Below, one piece after another: positions 40,755-49,084 of a DNA stretch of 64,000 nt (position 1 is the first letter of the stretch; every line of letters begins with the position of its first letter). The DNA lies in the NCBI RefSeq assembly GCF_018614615.1, contig NZ_JAGGOK010000043.1, forward strand, positions 1-64,000. The letters run 5' to 3'. Origin of the DNA: Streptomyces sp. ISL-100. GTDB taxonomy: Bacteria > Actinomycetota > Actinomycetes > Streptomycetales > Streptomycetaceae. Position numbers and translations under genes: made by a program. The notes below the pieces were generated by a model. The model worked only from the letters and a program-made list of their open reading frames with translations, ran no database searches and had not been told where the DNA came from.

Positions 40755-42545
40755 ATGCCTCGACGTCAACCTGACAGCTCGCTGACAGCAGCCAGAGAGC
40801 TGTACCTGGAAGTCACCAAGGATCCGAACGCCCGCCCGCTCGTGGTCGCCTCGTGGCAGCGCTCGATCGAGTACGAGGTGAAGTCGGGCCGCATCGACGC
40901 TCCGTACCTGGAGAACCCCAATCTGGACAGCCCGCTCGCCAGGGCGGCGCTACCGATCCTGGACAGGCTGCACGAGCAGCTCGCCGACGACCCGGTGTCC
41001 ACGATGATCACCGACCGGAACGGCGTGGTGCTGTCCCGCAAGCTCTCCCACGAGGGTCTTACGACGCGGCTCAACCGAGTGCAACTGGCCCCGGGCCACG
41101 TGTTCGCCGAGCGCTATGTGGGCACCAACGGCATCGGCACCGCGCTGGCCAGCGGCCGACCAGTCATGATTGCCGGAAGCCAGCACTACGTCGAGGAGCT
41201 GCGGGACTTCCACTGCGCGGCCGTGCCGATCCTCCACCCCGTTCGGCGCACACTGCTGGGAGCCTTCAATCTGACCACGGTCCGTCAGGGGTCCGCCTGC
41301 ATGCTCATGGCCCTGGCCCGCTCCGTCGGGGGCCAGATCGAAAGTGAGATCGCCGCGATCAGCTCGCGGCGCGAGCGGGCCCTCTTCCAGGACTACCTGG
41401 ACGCCTGCTCCTCGGTGCGCCCGGGACCCGTCCTGGCCCTCAATCGTGAGGGCGTCATGATGAACGAGCAGTTCAGGTCAGCAGTGACAGGGCCGGATCA
41501 TTACGCGCTCCTCGACCACGCCCGCGAGATCGCCGACGATCCCCGGTTCGAAGGGACACGGAGCATCGCCCTGCCCTCCGGACGGGTCGCCGAACTCCGG
41601 GTCAGCCGTAGCCGGCGCGAGAACAGCGACGCGGGCGCCGTCTTCCGAGTCCGGGTCATCGGACGCCCCCAGCCCGGACCGGCCGTTTCCAACGGCGCTG
41701 GTCCCGCGCGATCAGGCCTGGGACTGGTGGGTTCCTCCCCGCAATGGCTGCGCGCGGTCGCCGAAACCGAAGCGGCGCTTCTCGCCGGATCCTGGCTTCA
41801 TCTCGTGGGAGAAGCCGGTGCCGGAAAGCGGACGCTGCTCCATGCCATCCACCGAGCCCACGGCGACGGTCGCCGGCTCGAGACGGTGGAAGCGCCGCCG
41901 TCGGAATCACCGCATGCCACCGAGCACTGGCTGCGCGAGGTCCGCGAGCTGCGCGCTCAACCGTCGACGGTGCTCGTCCTGCGCGATGTGCACCTGTTCG
42001 GCGATCACCTGCGCCGACAGCTCACAAGCCTTCTGGCGCACCCCGACAACGCCGCCGGCGGGCAACTGGTCATGACCAGCCAACCGTCCATGGTCACGGC
42101 CAACGAGGAGCTCGACCGTCTGTGCGGCGCCTCCGTGGAGCTGCCGCCGCTGCGCCATCGCTATGGAGACATCGAGCAGCTGGCCCGGTTCTTCCTGCTC
42201 AAATACCGCCCGAGCGCGGAGAGCGGCTGCTCCCCGGATGCGCTGGCGATGCTACGGCGCTGCCCCTGGCCGGAGAACGTCCGCCAGCTCGAGTCGGTGA
42301 TCCGTGGCCTCGCACGGCGCCCTTGCGGCGGGATCATCCAAGTGGAGGATCTCCCGCCGGAATGCCGGGTGTCGTCCCACAAGGTCCTGACCACCATCGA
42401 AGCGCTGGAACGGGATGCCATTCTGCGTGGGCTGATGGACCGCAACTCCAACGTCCAGCGCACCGCGCAGGATCTCGGCATCTCCCGCGCCACCATGTAC
42501 CGCAAGATGCGCCGTTACGGGATCGTCCCGTCGAGCCTCACCTAG
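40755..42545 (+). CDS. AcoR/DhaR-type GAF-AAA-Fis transcriptional regulator
   Basis: A 596-residue regulator. The N-terminal part includes a GAF sensor (GHVFAERYVGTNGIGTALAS, HCAAVPILHP); the centre is an AAA domain with Walker A GEAGAGKRTLL near 350; the C-terminus is a Fis-type helix-turn-helix (NVQRTAQDLGISRATMYRKM). In sigma54 activators the AAA domain carries a GAFTGA loop; I see none, in keeping with actinobacteria, which lack sigma54. It probably works as a conventional activator of alcohol/acetoin-type or aldehyde metabolism. It is followed by an epimerase gene 28 bases on. Confidence 0.85.
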   Translation: MPRRQPDSSLTAARELYLEVTKDPNARPLVVASWQRSIEYEVKSGRIDAPYLENPNLDSPLARAALPILDRLHEQLADDPVSTMITDRNGVVLSRKLSHEGLTTRLNRVQLAPGHVFAERYVGTNGIGTALASGRPVMIAGSQHYVEELRDFHCAAVPILHPVRRTLLGAFNLTTVRQGSACMLMALARSVGGQIESEIAAISSRRERALFQDYLDACSSVRPGPVLALNREGVMMNEQFRSAVTGPDHYALLDHAREIADDPRFEGTRSIALPSGRVAELRVSRSRRENSDAGAVFRVRVIGRPQPGPAVSNGAGPARSGLGLVGSSPQWLRAVAETEAALLAGSWLHLVGEAGAGKRTLLHAIHRAHGDGRRLETVEAPPSESPHATEHWLREVRELRAQPSTVLVLRDVHLFGDHLRRQLTSLLAHPDNAAGGQLVMTSQPSMVTANEELDRLCGASVELPPLRHRYGDIEQLARFFLLKYRPSAESGCSPDALAMLRRCPWPENVRQLESVIRGLARRPCGGIIQVEDLPPECRVSSHKVLTTIEALERDAILRGLMDRNSNVQRTAQDLGISRATMYRKMRRYGIVPSSLT

Positions 42546-42552
42546 CCCGCCG

Positions 42553-42574
42553 CGCTCGCGCTAGTGTGCGAGCG
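42553..42574 (+). promoter_or_regulatory. Inverted repeat with -10 box giving a probable leaderless start
   Basis: CGCTCGC (42553-42559) and GCGAGCG (42568-42574) form a perfect 7-bp repeat around TAGTGT (42562-42567). TAGTGT fits an actinobacterial -10 box and lies seven bases before the GTG, with no ribosome site between, which is the usual geometry of leaderless transcripts. The palindrome would allow a repressor to block it. Confidence 0.5.
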
Positions 42575-43560
42575 TGAGTCTTCATGTCGTCATAGGTTTC
42601 GGGCCCGCCGGGGCGGCCACTGCTCGGCTGCTGGCAGAAAAGGGCCATTCAGTACGCGTCGTCACCCAGTCGGGCCGGAGCCCGGAGCCCGGCATCGAGC
42701 ACGTGGCGCTGGACGCGACGGACAGCAAGCGACTGATCGACGTCGCGCAGGGCGCGGCCGCGATCTACGGCTGTGCCGCACCGCTCTACCATCGCTGGGC
42801 GAGTGAATGGCCGCCGCTGGCAACGTCGGTCTGTTCGGCGGCCGAGGCGACCGGGGCCGTCCTGGTCATGCTGGGCAACCTCGACGGCTACGGTCCGGTT
42901 GATGGCCCCATGACCGAGGAACTGCCGCTCGCGGCGGTCGGCCCCAAGGGCCGGGTGCGCGCGGCCGTTTGGGAGCAGGCGCGGGAACTCCACGAGCAGG
43001 GCCGTATCAAGGCGGTCGAGGTACGGGCCTCGGACTTCTTCGGGCCCGGCGTCACCGACGGCGGGCACCTGGCCGCGTGGGTCATGCCGCGACTGCTGCG
43101 CGGCAAGCCGGTCTCCACGCTCGGGGACCCGGACGCCCCGCACAGCTGGAGCTACCTCCTCGATGTGGCCAGGGCCCTGGCCGAGGTCGCCGACGAGGAA
43201 CGCGCCTGGGGTCGGGCCTGGCACGTTCCGACGGGGCCCGCCCTGTCCACCCGGGAGATGGTCGACCGCCTTGCCGCTCAGTCGGAAACGGGGCCGGTCG
43301 CGGTCCGCAGGCTGCCGCCGGCCGTGCTGGGTGTCGCGTCGGTATTCTCCCCGCTGATCCGCGAACTCAAGGAAATTCGCTATCAGTTCGACCGTCCATT
43401 TGTAGTTGATACGAGCGCTTACGAAGCCGAATTCGCGGTACGAGCCACCCCCGTCGACGAGCAGGTCAAGGCGACGGTGAACTGGTGGCGTGAGCGACTG
43501 GCCACCAAGGCGTCCGACGAGCGATTCCCTGACGCCACCGGCGTCCATCACCCGAAGTGA
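42574..43560 (+). CDS. NAD-dependent epimerase/dehydratase family protein
   Basis: A 328-residue short-chain-type protein. The N-terminal Rossmann motif is slightly unusual (VVIGFGPAGAATARLLAEKG). Substrate-binding features include NLDGYGPVDGPMTEE in place of a Tyr-x3-Lys motif, then EVRASDFFGPGV and HSWSYLLDVARAL, as in extended SDRs of NAD(P)H-binding sugar or ketone reductases. Substrate unknown. The GTG start has no ribosome site but a -10 box close upstream, suggesting leaderless expression. Confidence 0.85.
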   Translation: MSLHVVIGFGPAGAATARLLAEKGHSVRVVTQSGRSPEPGIEHVALDATDSKRLIDVAQGAAAIYGCAAPLYHRWASEWPPLATSVCSAAEATGAVLVMLGNLDGYGPVDGPMTEELPLAAVGPKGRVRAAVWEQARELHEQGRIKAVEVRASDFFGPGVTDGGHLAAWVMPRLLRGKPVSTLGDPDAPHSWSYLLDVARALAEVADEERAWGRAWHVPTGPALSTREMVDRLAAQSETGPVAVRRLPPAVLGVASVFSPLIRELKEIRYQFDRPFVVDTSAYEAEFAVRATPVDEQVKATVNWWRERLATKASDERFPDATGVHHPK

Positions 43561-43948
43561 GGTGTGGTGGCCGAGCAGCGCAAGACGAAGGTGAAGGTCC
43601 TGTGGGGTCTCGCAGGCGGAGCCGCAGTGCCGGCGTGAGCGGCGCGGGCGCCGTGGCCTACGAGGAGTTCTCCGACGAAGAGATCTGCTGCGCAATCCCC
43701 AAGCCCCTCCACAACGTGCCGAGGGGGGGCCGACCGGGGGAGAGGAGGACCCCCGGACGGCGACGTGGCGTGGCTGATCCCCGGGCCGCCGCACCACCAT
43801 CGGCGCACCGGCCGCCGAACGGCAGGACTGGTACAGCTTTTATCGCCCGGGGACGCTGAAGGTCTTTCGTCGTCGCACTGCCTCCGCGAGGGAGTGATCG
43901 CTCCGTCTCCCGTTCCTTCGAAGCGCGGTTTTGTGGGACCATCCGGCA
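43561..43948. other. Gene-poor stretch with broken frames
   Basis: About 390 bases with no intact gene. A GTG at 43564 opens a 24-residue frame (AEQRKTKVKVLWGLAGG) ending at about 43638, and a different frame just after reads AYEEFSDEEICCAIPKPL. Their succession hints at a small frameshifted gene, but I recognise no family. An AT-richer patch precedes the next gene. Confidence 0.4.
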
Positions 43949-44152
43949 ATGGATCTCGCCCCTCTTGAGCTGGCCGTCAACCGTCTGCGTGACGCCGAAG
44001 CCGCAGTAGACGCTGCCCGCGCAGATGTGGAGATGGAGGCGGTCGGCGCAGTGCGCAAGGGCGCGCCGGTCGATGCCGTCTGTGGCGCCTGTGGCCTCAC
44101 CCCCCACGATCTACTGCGCCTGGAGAAGACGGCAGGCGAACTTCCCCGCTAG
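43949..44152 (+). CDS. Small hypothetical protein
   Basis: A 67-residue acidic helical protein: MDLAPLELAVNRLRDAEAAV, then a helix-turn-helix-like end (VCGACGLTPHDLLRLEK). A CxxC pair sits near residue 51. Third-position G/C bias supports coding. No ribosome site is obvious upstream of the ATG, so the start is uncertain. I recognise no family; a small DNA-binding or regulatory role is only a guess. Confidence 0.6.
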   Translation: MDLAPLELAVNRLRDAEAAVDAARADVEMEAVGAVRKGAPVDAVCGACGLTPHDLLRLEKTAGELPR

Positions 44153-44380
44153 CTGCCCCAACTCCGGCCCGCGCATGGCTCACTGCGCGGGCGGTATGTG
44201 CGTTGTAATGAACTCGTAATGCCCCCGCCCGTCTTTGGCATGCTCAGCACCCATACGCTTCGTAAGCCCTCGCCGCAACAGCTCCAACGCGAGGCAACAC
44301 ACTCATCACTTCCCTGTTCCCGGGGGCTGGCTCAAGCCAGAACGGGCGGCAGGAAGCACAGCAAGCAAGTAGGGAAATTG

Positions 44381-44761
44381 ATGTCCACCGACGTCCGCAC
44401 GTCCGCGCCCGCCGGCGCTCCTTCCAGCCCGGTCGTCACCTGGCTGCTCACCCTGGTGACCCTCGGTATCTACTGGCTGGTCTGGTACTACAAGGTCAAC
44501 AAGCAGGTGAAGGCGATCGACCCGACCATTGAGGTCAAGCCCGGCATGGCGGTCGTGGCCGTCACCCTCGGCTCGTTGCTGATCGTCCCGCCGTTCGTCT
44601 CCATCGTGAAGACCGGTTCCCGCATTGCCCAGGCACAGCGCGCCGCCGGCGTGACCGCCGACTGCTCCGGCGTCGTCGGCCTGCTGCTCGCCTTCGTCCT
44701 CGGCCTGACCCCGCTCTACTACCAGAGCAAGCTCAACACGGTCTGGGCCGACCGCGCTTGA
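44381..44761 (+). CDS. DUF4234 membrane protein
   Basis: A 126-residue protein with the DUF4234 signature near the N-terminus (VVTWLLTLVTLGIYWLVWYY) and three predicted helices. Function unknown; a small envelope protein. The frame is open to 44198, but the ATG at 44381 with AGGGA upstream begins the conserved part. A strong bidirectional terminator follows. Confidence 0.85.
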   Translation: MSTDVRTSAPAGAPSSPVVTWLLTLVTLGIYWLVWYYKVNKQVKAIDPTIEVKPGMAVVAVTLGSLLIVPPFVSIVKTGSRIAQAQRAAGVTADCSGVVGLLLAFVLGLTPLYYQSKLNTVWADRA

Positions 44762-44795
44762 TTTACCGCCACACAGGCGGCCAGGGCATGTGGGG

Positions 44796-44832
44796 AAGGG
44801 GCCGGGAGAGCGAATCGCTCTCCCGGCCCCTT
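44796..44832. terminator. Perfect 17-bp hairpin terminator between convergent genes
   Basis: AAGGGGCCGGGAGAGCG (44796-44812) pairs exactly with 44816-44832 across the loop AAT. The flanking A and T pairs make it useful on both strands, serving the DUF4234 gene and the convergent DUF418 gene. Confidence 0.9.
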
Positions 44833-44863
44833 GCCGTTCAGCGTCCGTGCCGGCGGATCGCGT

Positions 44864-46048
44864 TCAGCGTCGCAGGACCCACCGCTGTGCCGACTCCAGT
44901 GGGCCGTACCGGAAGCGCCGTAGCCACAGCGTTGCCCCCACCATCAGCACCACGCACACCGCGGCCCACAGTCCCATCACCCACCACGTGTGGGCCGACC
45001 CGGTGAACCGGGTCGCGAGGCCCAGTCCGAAGCCGTACGAGACCACCACACACAGCACGTTCTGCAGCACATAGCCGGACAGGGCCATCCGGCCGACCGA
45101 GGTGAGGCCGGTGGTCAACGGGCCGGGTCGCCGCACCTGGTCCACCACTGCACCGATCAGGCCGATGTAGCCGACGGCGACCAGCGGCGCGGCGCAGTAG
45201 CGGCCCAGCAGGAACCAGTCCTGGCCCGCCATCGCGACGGCCGCGGTGAGAGGGATTCCCAGCCCCAGCCCCCAGCGGAGCATCCGGGCGCGGAGTCGTC
45301 GCCCTGTTTCGTCCGCGCCGAATGCACCTGCCCGGAACAGCCGCACCCCGAGCAGGAAGAGAAAGACCAGCAGCCCGAAGGAAAGGACTGGCTCCAGCCG
45401 CAGGGCGAGCGCGTTCTCCAGCCGGAAGGACACTTGGTCCGGGTAACTGCCGTGCGCGTACAGGTCCACGACCTCGCGCGAGACACCGCCCCCGCTCTCC
45501 TGGCCGGCGCCGGCCTGCACGAGCACCGCCGTGAGCAGGCCCATGACGGCCAGGTGCAGCCCGGCCGCCCACCACATGACCCGCCGCCGCGCCCGGTCCG
45601 ACCGGGTCAGCAGCCATGCCACGAGCAGCGCGGTGACCGCGTACCCCATGAGTACGTCCCACGCGAAGACGAGAACGAAGTGCAGGGTCCCCTCGGCGAA
45701 CAGGAACAGCGCCCGCCGGCGGTAGCGGCCCGGCCAGGGCCGGCCGTGCCGTGCCGCGGAGTCGTACTGGATCGCCAGACCCACTCCGAACAGGATCGTC
45801 AGCATCGACAGGAACTTCCCGTCCGCCGCCACTCGGAACAGTAACTCGGCGACTGCCGGTACGGTTCCCTGGCCGCTCCCGCCGGTCCCGCTCTGCAAGA
45901 TCCCCCACTCGGCACCGGGAGCGGTGAAGATCCACACGTTGGTCATCAGCGTGCCCAGGATCGCCACCCCGCGCAGTACGTCGAGCAGGGCGAGGCGGCT
46001 GCCACCGGCGCCGGACGTCGAGACAGTTGAGGGCAGGGTTTCGGTCAT
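44864..46048 (-). CDS. DUF418 family membrane protein
   Basis: A 394-residue polytopic membrane protein. LALLDVLRGVAILGTLMTNV at the N-terminus is the standard opening of the YeiB/DUF418 group, and GRMALSGYVLQNVL followed by a tryptophan/arginine-rich end (WLRRFRYGPLESAQRWV) is its C-terminal domain. About ten helices. Function unknown; a transport or acyl-transfer role has been suggested for the wider group. Confidence 0.9.
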   Translation of the reverse strand: MTETLPSTVSTSGAGGSRLALLDVLRGVAILGTLMTNVWIFTAPGAEWGILQSGTGGSGQGTVPAVAELLFRVAADGKFLSMLTILFGVGLAIQYDSAARHGRPWPGRYRRRALFLFAEGTLHFVLVFAWDVLMGYAVTALLVAWLLTRSDRARRRVMWWAAGLHLAVMGLLTAVLVQAGAGQESGGGVSREVVDLYAHGSYPDQVSFRLENALALRLEPVLSFGLLVFLFLLGVRLFRAGAFGADETGRRLRARMLRWGLGLGIPLTAAVAMAGQDWFLLGRYCAAPLVAVGYIGLIGAVVDQVRRPGPLTTGLTSVGRMALSGYVLQNVLCVVVSYGFGLGLATRFTGSAHTWWVMGLWAAVCVVLMVGATLWLRRFRYGPLESAQRWVLRR

Positions 46049-46133
46049 GTCCCCATGGTCGGGGCCTCTCGCCCGGCCCTCGTCGTGAGCAAGGACGAAC
46101 CCGCGCTACATCGAAAGATGCACTGGGCCCGCA

Positions 46134-47435
46134 TCAGGCCGGGCTGACGAGGCGGTCCACCGCTGCGGTTCCCGACGTATAGCCTCGGGCCATCGCCCCG
46201 GGCAGCACGGCATTGGGGGGCCGGCTCTGCACCTGCGCCGGACCGAGGTCATGGGCGGAAGCCGTCTGCTGACAGTCCCTAGCGAGCATCAGCGCCGGCC
46301 CGGGTGTCTGCGGAAGCTGCCCGTACAACACCTGCTCGAGCGCCGATATCAGCCGAGCCACATCCTGCTGAGGGCGTACCACGAGCCGTAGGAAGCGGCT
46401 GGAACTGCCGACTTTGTTGGCGCAGTCACGCACCAGCACTCCGTGCTCGGAGAGCAACCGGTCGCGCAGAACCGTCCCGTCCGCGCCTTCCGGCAGCCGT
46501 ACGTAGACGAAGTTGCCCTGTGAGGGATAGACGGTCAGGCCCGGGAGCTGGGAGAGGCACCAGGTCATCTCCTCGCGGTCGCGGCGCGAGCGCTGAATGC
46601 TGTCCGCATACTCCTGGCGGTGTCCCTTCAGCATGAACACCACTGTCTCTGCGAAGGAGTTGAGATTCCACTTCGGCAGAGCGGCGCGCACCTTCCCCGC
46701 GAGCCCGGGATTCGACACCAGGTAACCGAAGCGCACACCGTGCAGCCCGAAGTTCTTGCCCAGACTGCGCAGCACGATCACATTCGTCCGCAGCACCGCC
46801 TCCGCGGCGACGCTCGGTTCCGGTTCGGCGTCGGCGAACTCCAGGAAGGACTCATCGACAACCACCAGATCCAGGTCCTGGAGTGCGTCGAGGATCGCGA
46901 GGACCTGATGCTTGGGCAGGTAGCCACCGTCGGGGTTGTTGGGGTTGCAGATGACTGCCGCGCGGGAGCCACGCGTCCGGATGAACCGTACGAATGATTC
47001 CGGATCCAGGCCGAAGCCATGTGCTTCCGGCAGCAGGAGCATGTCGACGCGCTTGCCGGTTTCCATCGGCTGGTCGGTCCACCGGCCGAAGGTGGGGACG
47101 GGCACGGCCAGCGACTCGTGAACGAGCAAGTGGTCGATCCACGTGATGAGTTCCGTGGAGCCGTTCCCCATGGCGACGGTCTGCGGGTTGAGTCCGAGCA
47201 CCTGGCACAACTCGGCGGTGATGGTGTCCGCACTGCTCGGGTAGTACGTCAGGATCTCGCGGAGCCGGCTTCCGAGTTCGTCGAACATCTCGGGAGTGGG
47301 GAAGTACGGGTTGCAGGGAATGCAGAAGTCGGTGATCTCGCCGGCCGCGCCGGCCCCTGCCCGGTTCAGGGTGAAGTACGAGGGACTGTGCGCGGTGGAC
47401 GCGCGAAAGAGCGCGGTGACATTGGTGCCGGCCAT
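46134..47435 (-). CDS. Class I/II PLP aminotransferase (HisC/CobD-like)
   Basis: A 433-residue fold type I enzyme of the histidinol-phosphate aminotransferase/threonine-phosphate decarboxylase group. MGNGSTELITWI, AVICNPNNPDGGYL, VVDESFLEFAD and the PLP lysine in SLGKNFGLHGVRFGYL are all present. About 60 residues follow the usual end of the fold (after ALEQVLYGQLPQ) and look disordered, an unusual extension. Substrate not predictable; no histidine or cobalamin genes are near. ATG at 47435 has GGGGAGG upstream, while the frame is open to 47681. Confidence 0.87.
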   Translation of the reverse strand: MAGTNVTALFRASTAHSPSYFTLNRAGAGAAGEITDFCIPCNPYFPTPEMFDELGSRLREILTYYPSSADTITAELCQVLGLNPQTVAMGNGSTELITWIDHLLVHESLAVPVPTFGRWTDQPMETGKRVDMLLLPEAHGFGLDPESFVRFIRTRGSRAAVICNPNNPDGGYLPKHQVLAILDALQDLDLVVVDESFLEFADAEPEPSVAAEAVLRTNVIVLRSLGKNFGLHGVRFGYLVSNPGLAGKVRAALPKWNLNSFAETVVFMLKGHRQEYADSIQRSRRDREEMTWCLSQLPGLTVYPSQGNFVYVRLPEGADGTVLRDRLLSEHGVLVRDCANKVGSSSRFLRLVVRPQQDVARLISALEQVLYGQLPQTPGPALMLARDCQQTASAHDLGPAQVQSRPPNAVLPGAMARGYTSGTAAVDRLVSPA

Positions 47436-47668
47436 GAACTGCCTCCCCTGCGTGCGTAGGCCCGTACCTGTGCGAAGGGACCCGCCCCTGTATACGGACG
47501 GTGGTGGGACGGCGTTCAACCCATGAGGTGGGTGAGGAAGTGGTGGCCTCGCGCGACCGGCCAGTGCTGAGTGAACAGCGTCGTATGACGACCCGTATGT
47601 AGCAGGGACCGCTTCCAGCGGCTCCCGGCGTTGGTGACGTCGTGTCGGAACGGCTTTGAGGGTGTCGG

Positions 47669-48994
47669 ATGAGACATGCACGACGCAGACTGCAAAGGCT
47701 CGCGCGGCTGGCAGCCGTCGGTGGACTGCTCAGCGGCGGTCTGATGATGACGACCGCGATGGCGAGCGAACCGGCCACTCGGGACGGAGACGAGGGCGGC
47801 ACCGTTCAGCCCGCCGAGTTGGGCGCGAGTCTTGTCTCGCGGCTCGGCACATCGCGTACCGCAGGCAGCTGGATCGGCTCCGACGGGCAACCGGTCGTCG
47901 CAGTGACCGATGCGGACGCGGCGGTCGAGGTCGGTCGGGCGGGAGCACGTGCCAAGGTTGTCCGCCACAGCATGCGACAACTCCGCTCGGCCACCGATGC
48001 GCTGCGCGCTGCGCCCCGAGTGCCGGGCACCGCATGGGTGGTGGACTACGCGTCCAACGAGGTCGTGGTGCATGCCGACAGCACAGTCTCAGCCGGAGAC
48101 TGGTCACGCCTGTCCGGCCTTGCCGACCAGATCGGCGGCTTCGTACACATGCAGCGGACCGCAGGGTCCTTCACCACCAGGGCCAGTGGTGGCGATGCGG
48201 TCTTCACCGGCGGTGGGCGCTGCTCCGCAGGATTCAACGTCACCAACGGCCAGAACGACTTCATACTGACGGCGGGTCATTGCGGTTCCGTCGGCACCAC
48301 CTGGTTCCAGGACGCGCAGGGCGCCGAACGGATCGGCACCACGACGGCCAGCAGCTTCCCCGGCAACGACTTCTCGCTCGTCGAGTACGAGAACGGTGAC
48401 GCCTCCAGTGGCAGGGGCGTAGTGGGCATCGGCGGTGGCCGGGAAGTACGGATCACCGCGGCCGCCGATCCCTTCGTCGGCCAGCAGGTCTTCCGCAGTG
48501 GCAGCACTACGGGCGTGCGTTCAGGCCGGGTGACCGCGTTGAACGCGACGGTGAACTTTCCCGAGGGCACAGTGACGGGACTGATCGAAACGACGGTCTG
48601 CGCCGAACCGGGCGACAGTGGTGGCCCGCTGTTCGCACAGGGGCTGGCGCTCGGGCTGACCTCGGGCGGCAACGGCGACTGCACCACCGGTGGTCTCACC
48701 TACTTCCAACCGGTGACCACGGCGATGGCAGCCCTCGGAGTGAGCGTGGCCGGCGCCGCCACAACGGCCGAGGACGGTAGCGGCGCGGCCTTGCCACCGG
48801 CTGTCGCCGGCACGTCTGTTCCGGGAGTGGCAGAAGGTGCGACGCTACCGGCCGGAAGCGTCTCCCTGCGGACCCTGGTACCGGGACTGGTGGTCGTCGC
48901 TGTGAGTCTTCTGGGCCTGGTGGCCACCCGCTGGATCCGGTCGGCTCATGACCGCAGAAGCTATCGGAGGCACTACTCCCAGGTCTGGGGCTGA
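47669..48994 (+). CDS. S1 family serine protease with C-terminal membrane anchor
   Basis: A 441-residue exported protease of the alpha-lytic/streptogrisin type. A signal peptide (about 1-32) is followed by a pro-domain (about 35-170) and a catalytic domain from about residue 174: His204 (TAGHC), Asp234 (GNDFSL) and Ser317 (GDSGGP), with disulfide cysteines. Unlike secreted streptogrisins, it ends with an Ala/Gly linker, a membrane helix at 402-420 and a basic tail, so it should stay attached to the membrane facing out. The ATG is preceded by GAGGG. Confidence 0.9.
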   Translation: MRHARRRLQRLARLAAVGGLLSGGLMMTTAMASEPATRDGDEGGTVQPAELGASLVSRLGTSRTAGSWIGSDGQPVVAVTDADAAVEVGRAGARAKVVRHSMRQLRSATDALRAAPRVPGTAWVVDYASNEVVVHADSTVSAGDWSRLSGLADQIGGFVHMQRTAGSFTTRASGGDAVFTGGGRCSAGFNVTNGQNDFILTAGHCGSVGTTWFQDAQGAERIGTTTASSFPGNDFSLVEYENGDASSGRGVVGIGGGREVRITAAADPFVGQQVFRSGSTTGVRSGRVTALNATVNFPEGTVTGLIETTVCAEPGDSGGPLFAQGLALGLTSGGNGDCTTGGLTYFQPVTTAMAALGVSVAGAATTAEDGSGAALPPAVAGTSVPGVAEGATLPAGSVSLRTLVPGLVVVAVSLLGLVATRWIRSAHDRRSYRRHYSQVWG

Positions 48995-48998
48995 TCGG

Positions 48999-49052
48999 GG
49001 GCGCGGCGGCCGGACGGACCTTCAGGTCTCGTCTCGTCCGGTCGCCGCGCCC
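48999..49052. terminator. Long hairpin between convergent genes
   Basis: An 18-pair stem (48999-49016 with 49035-49052; one G-U pair, the rest Watson-Crick) with a loop that itself contains GACC-TTCA-GGTC. It lies between the protease stop and the stop of the convergent transporter gene. Confidence 0.8.
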
Positions 49053-49084
49053 GTGGCGCGCCCTGGATCCTTGTGCTGGGTGTC

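Noticed and set aside
43557..43859. 100-residue frame after the epimerase gene
   Set aside because: Arg/Gly/Pro-rich with no family features and no start signal; kept only as part of the gene-poor stretch.
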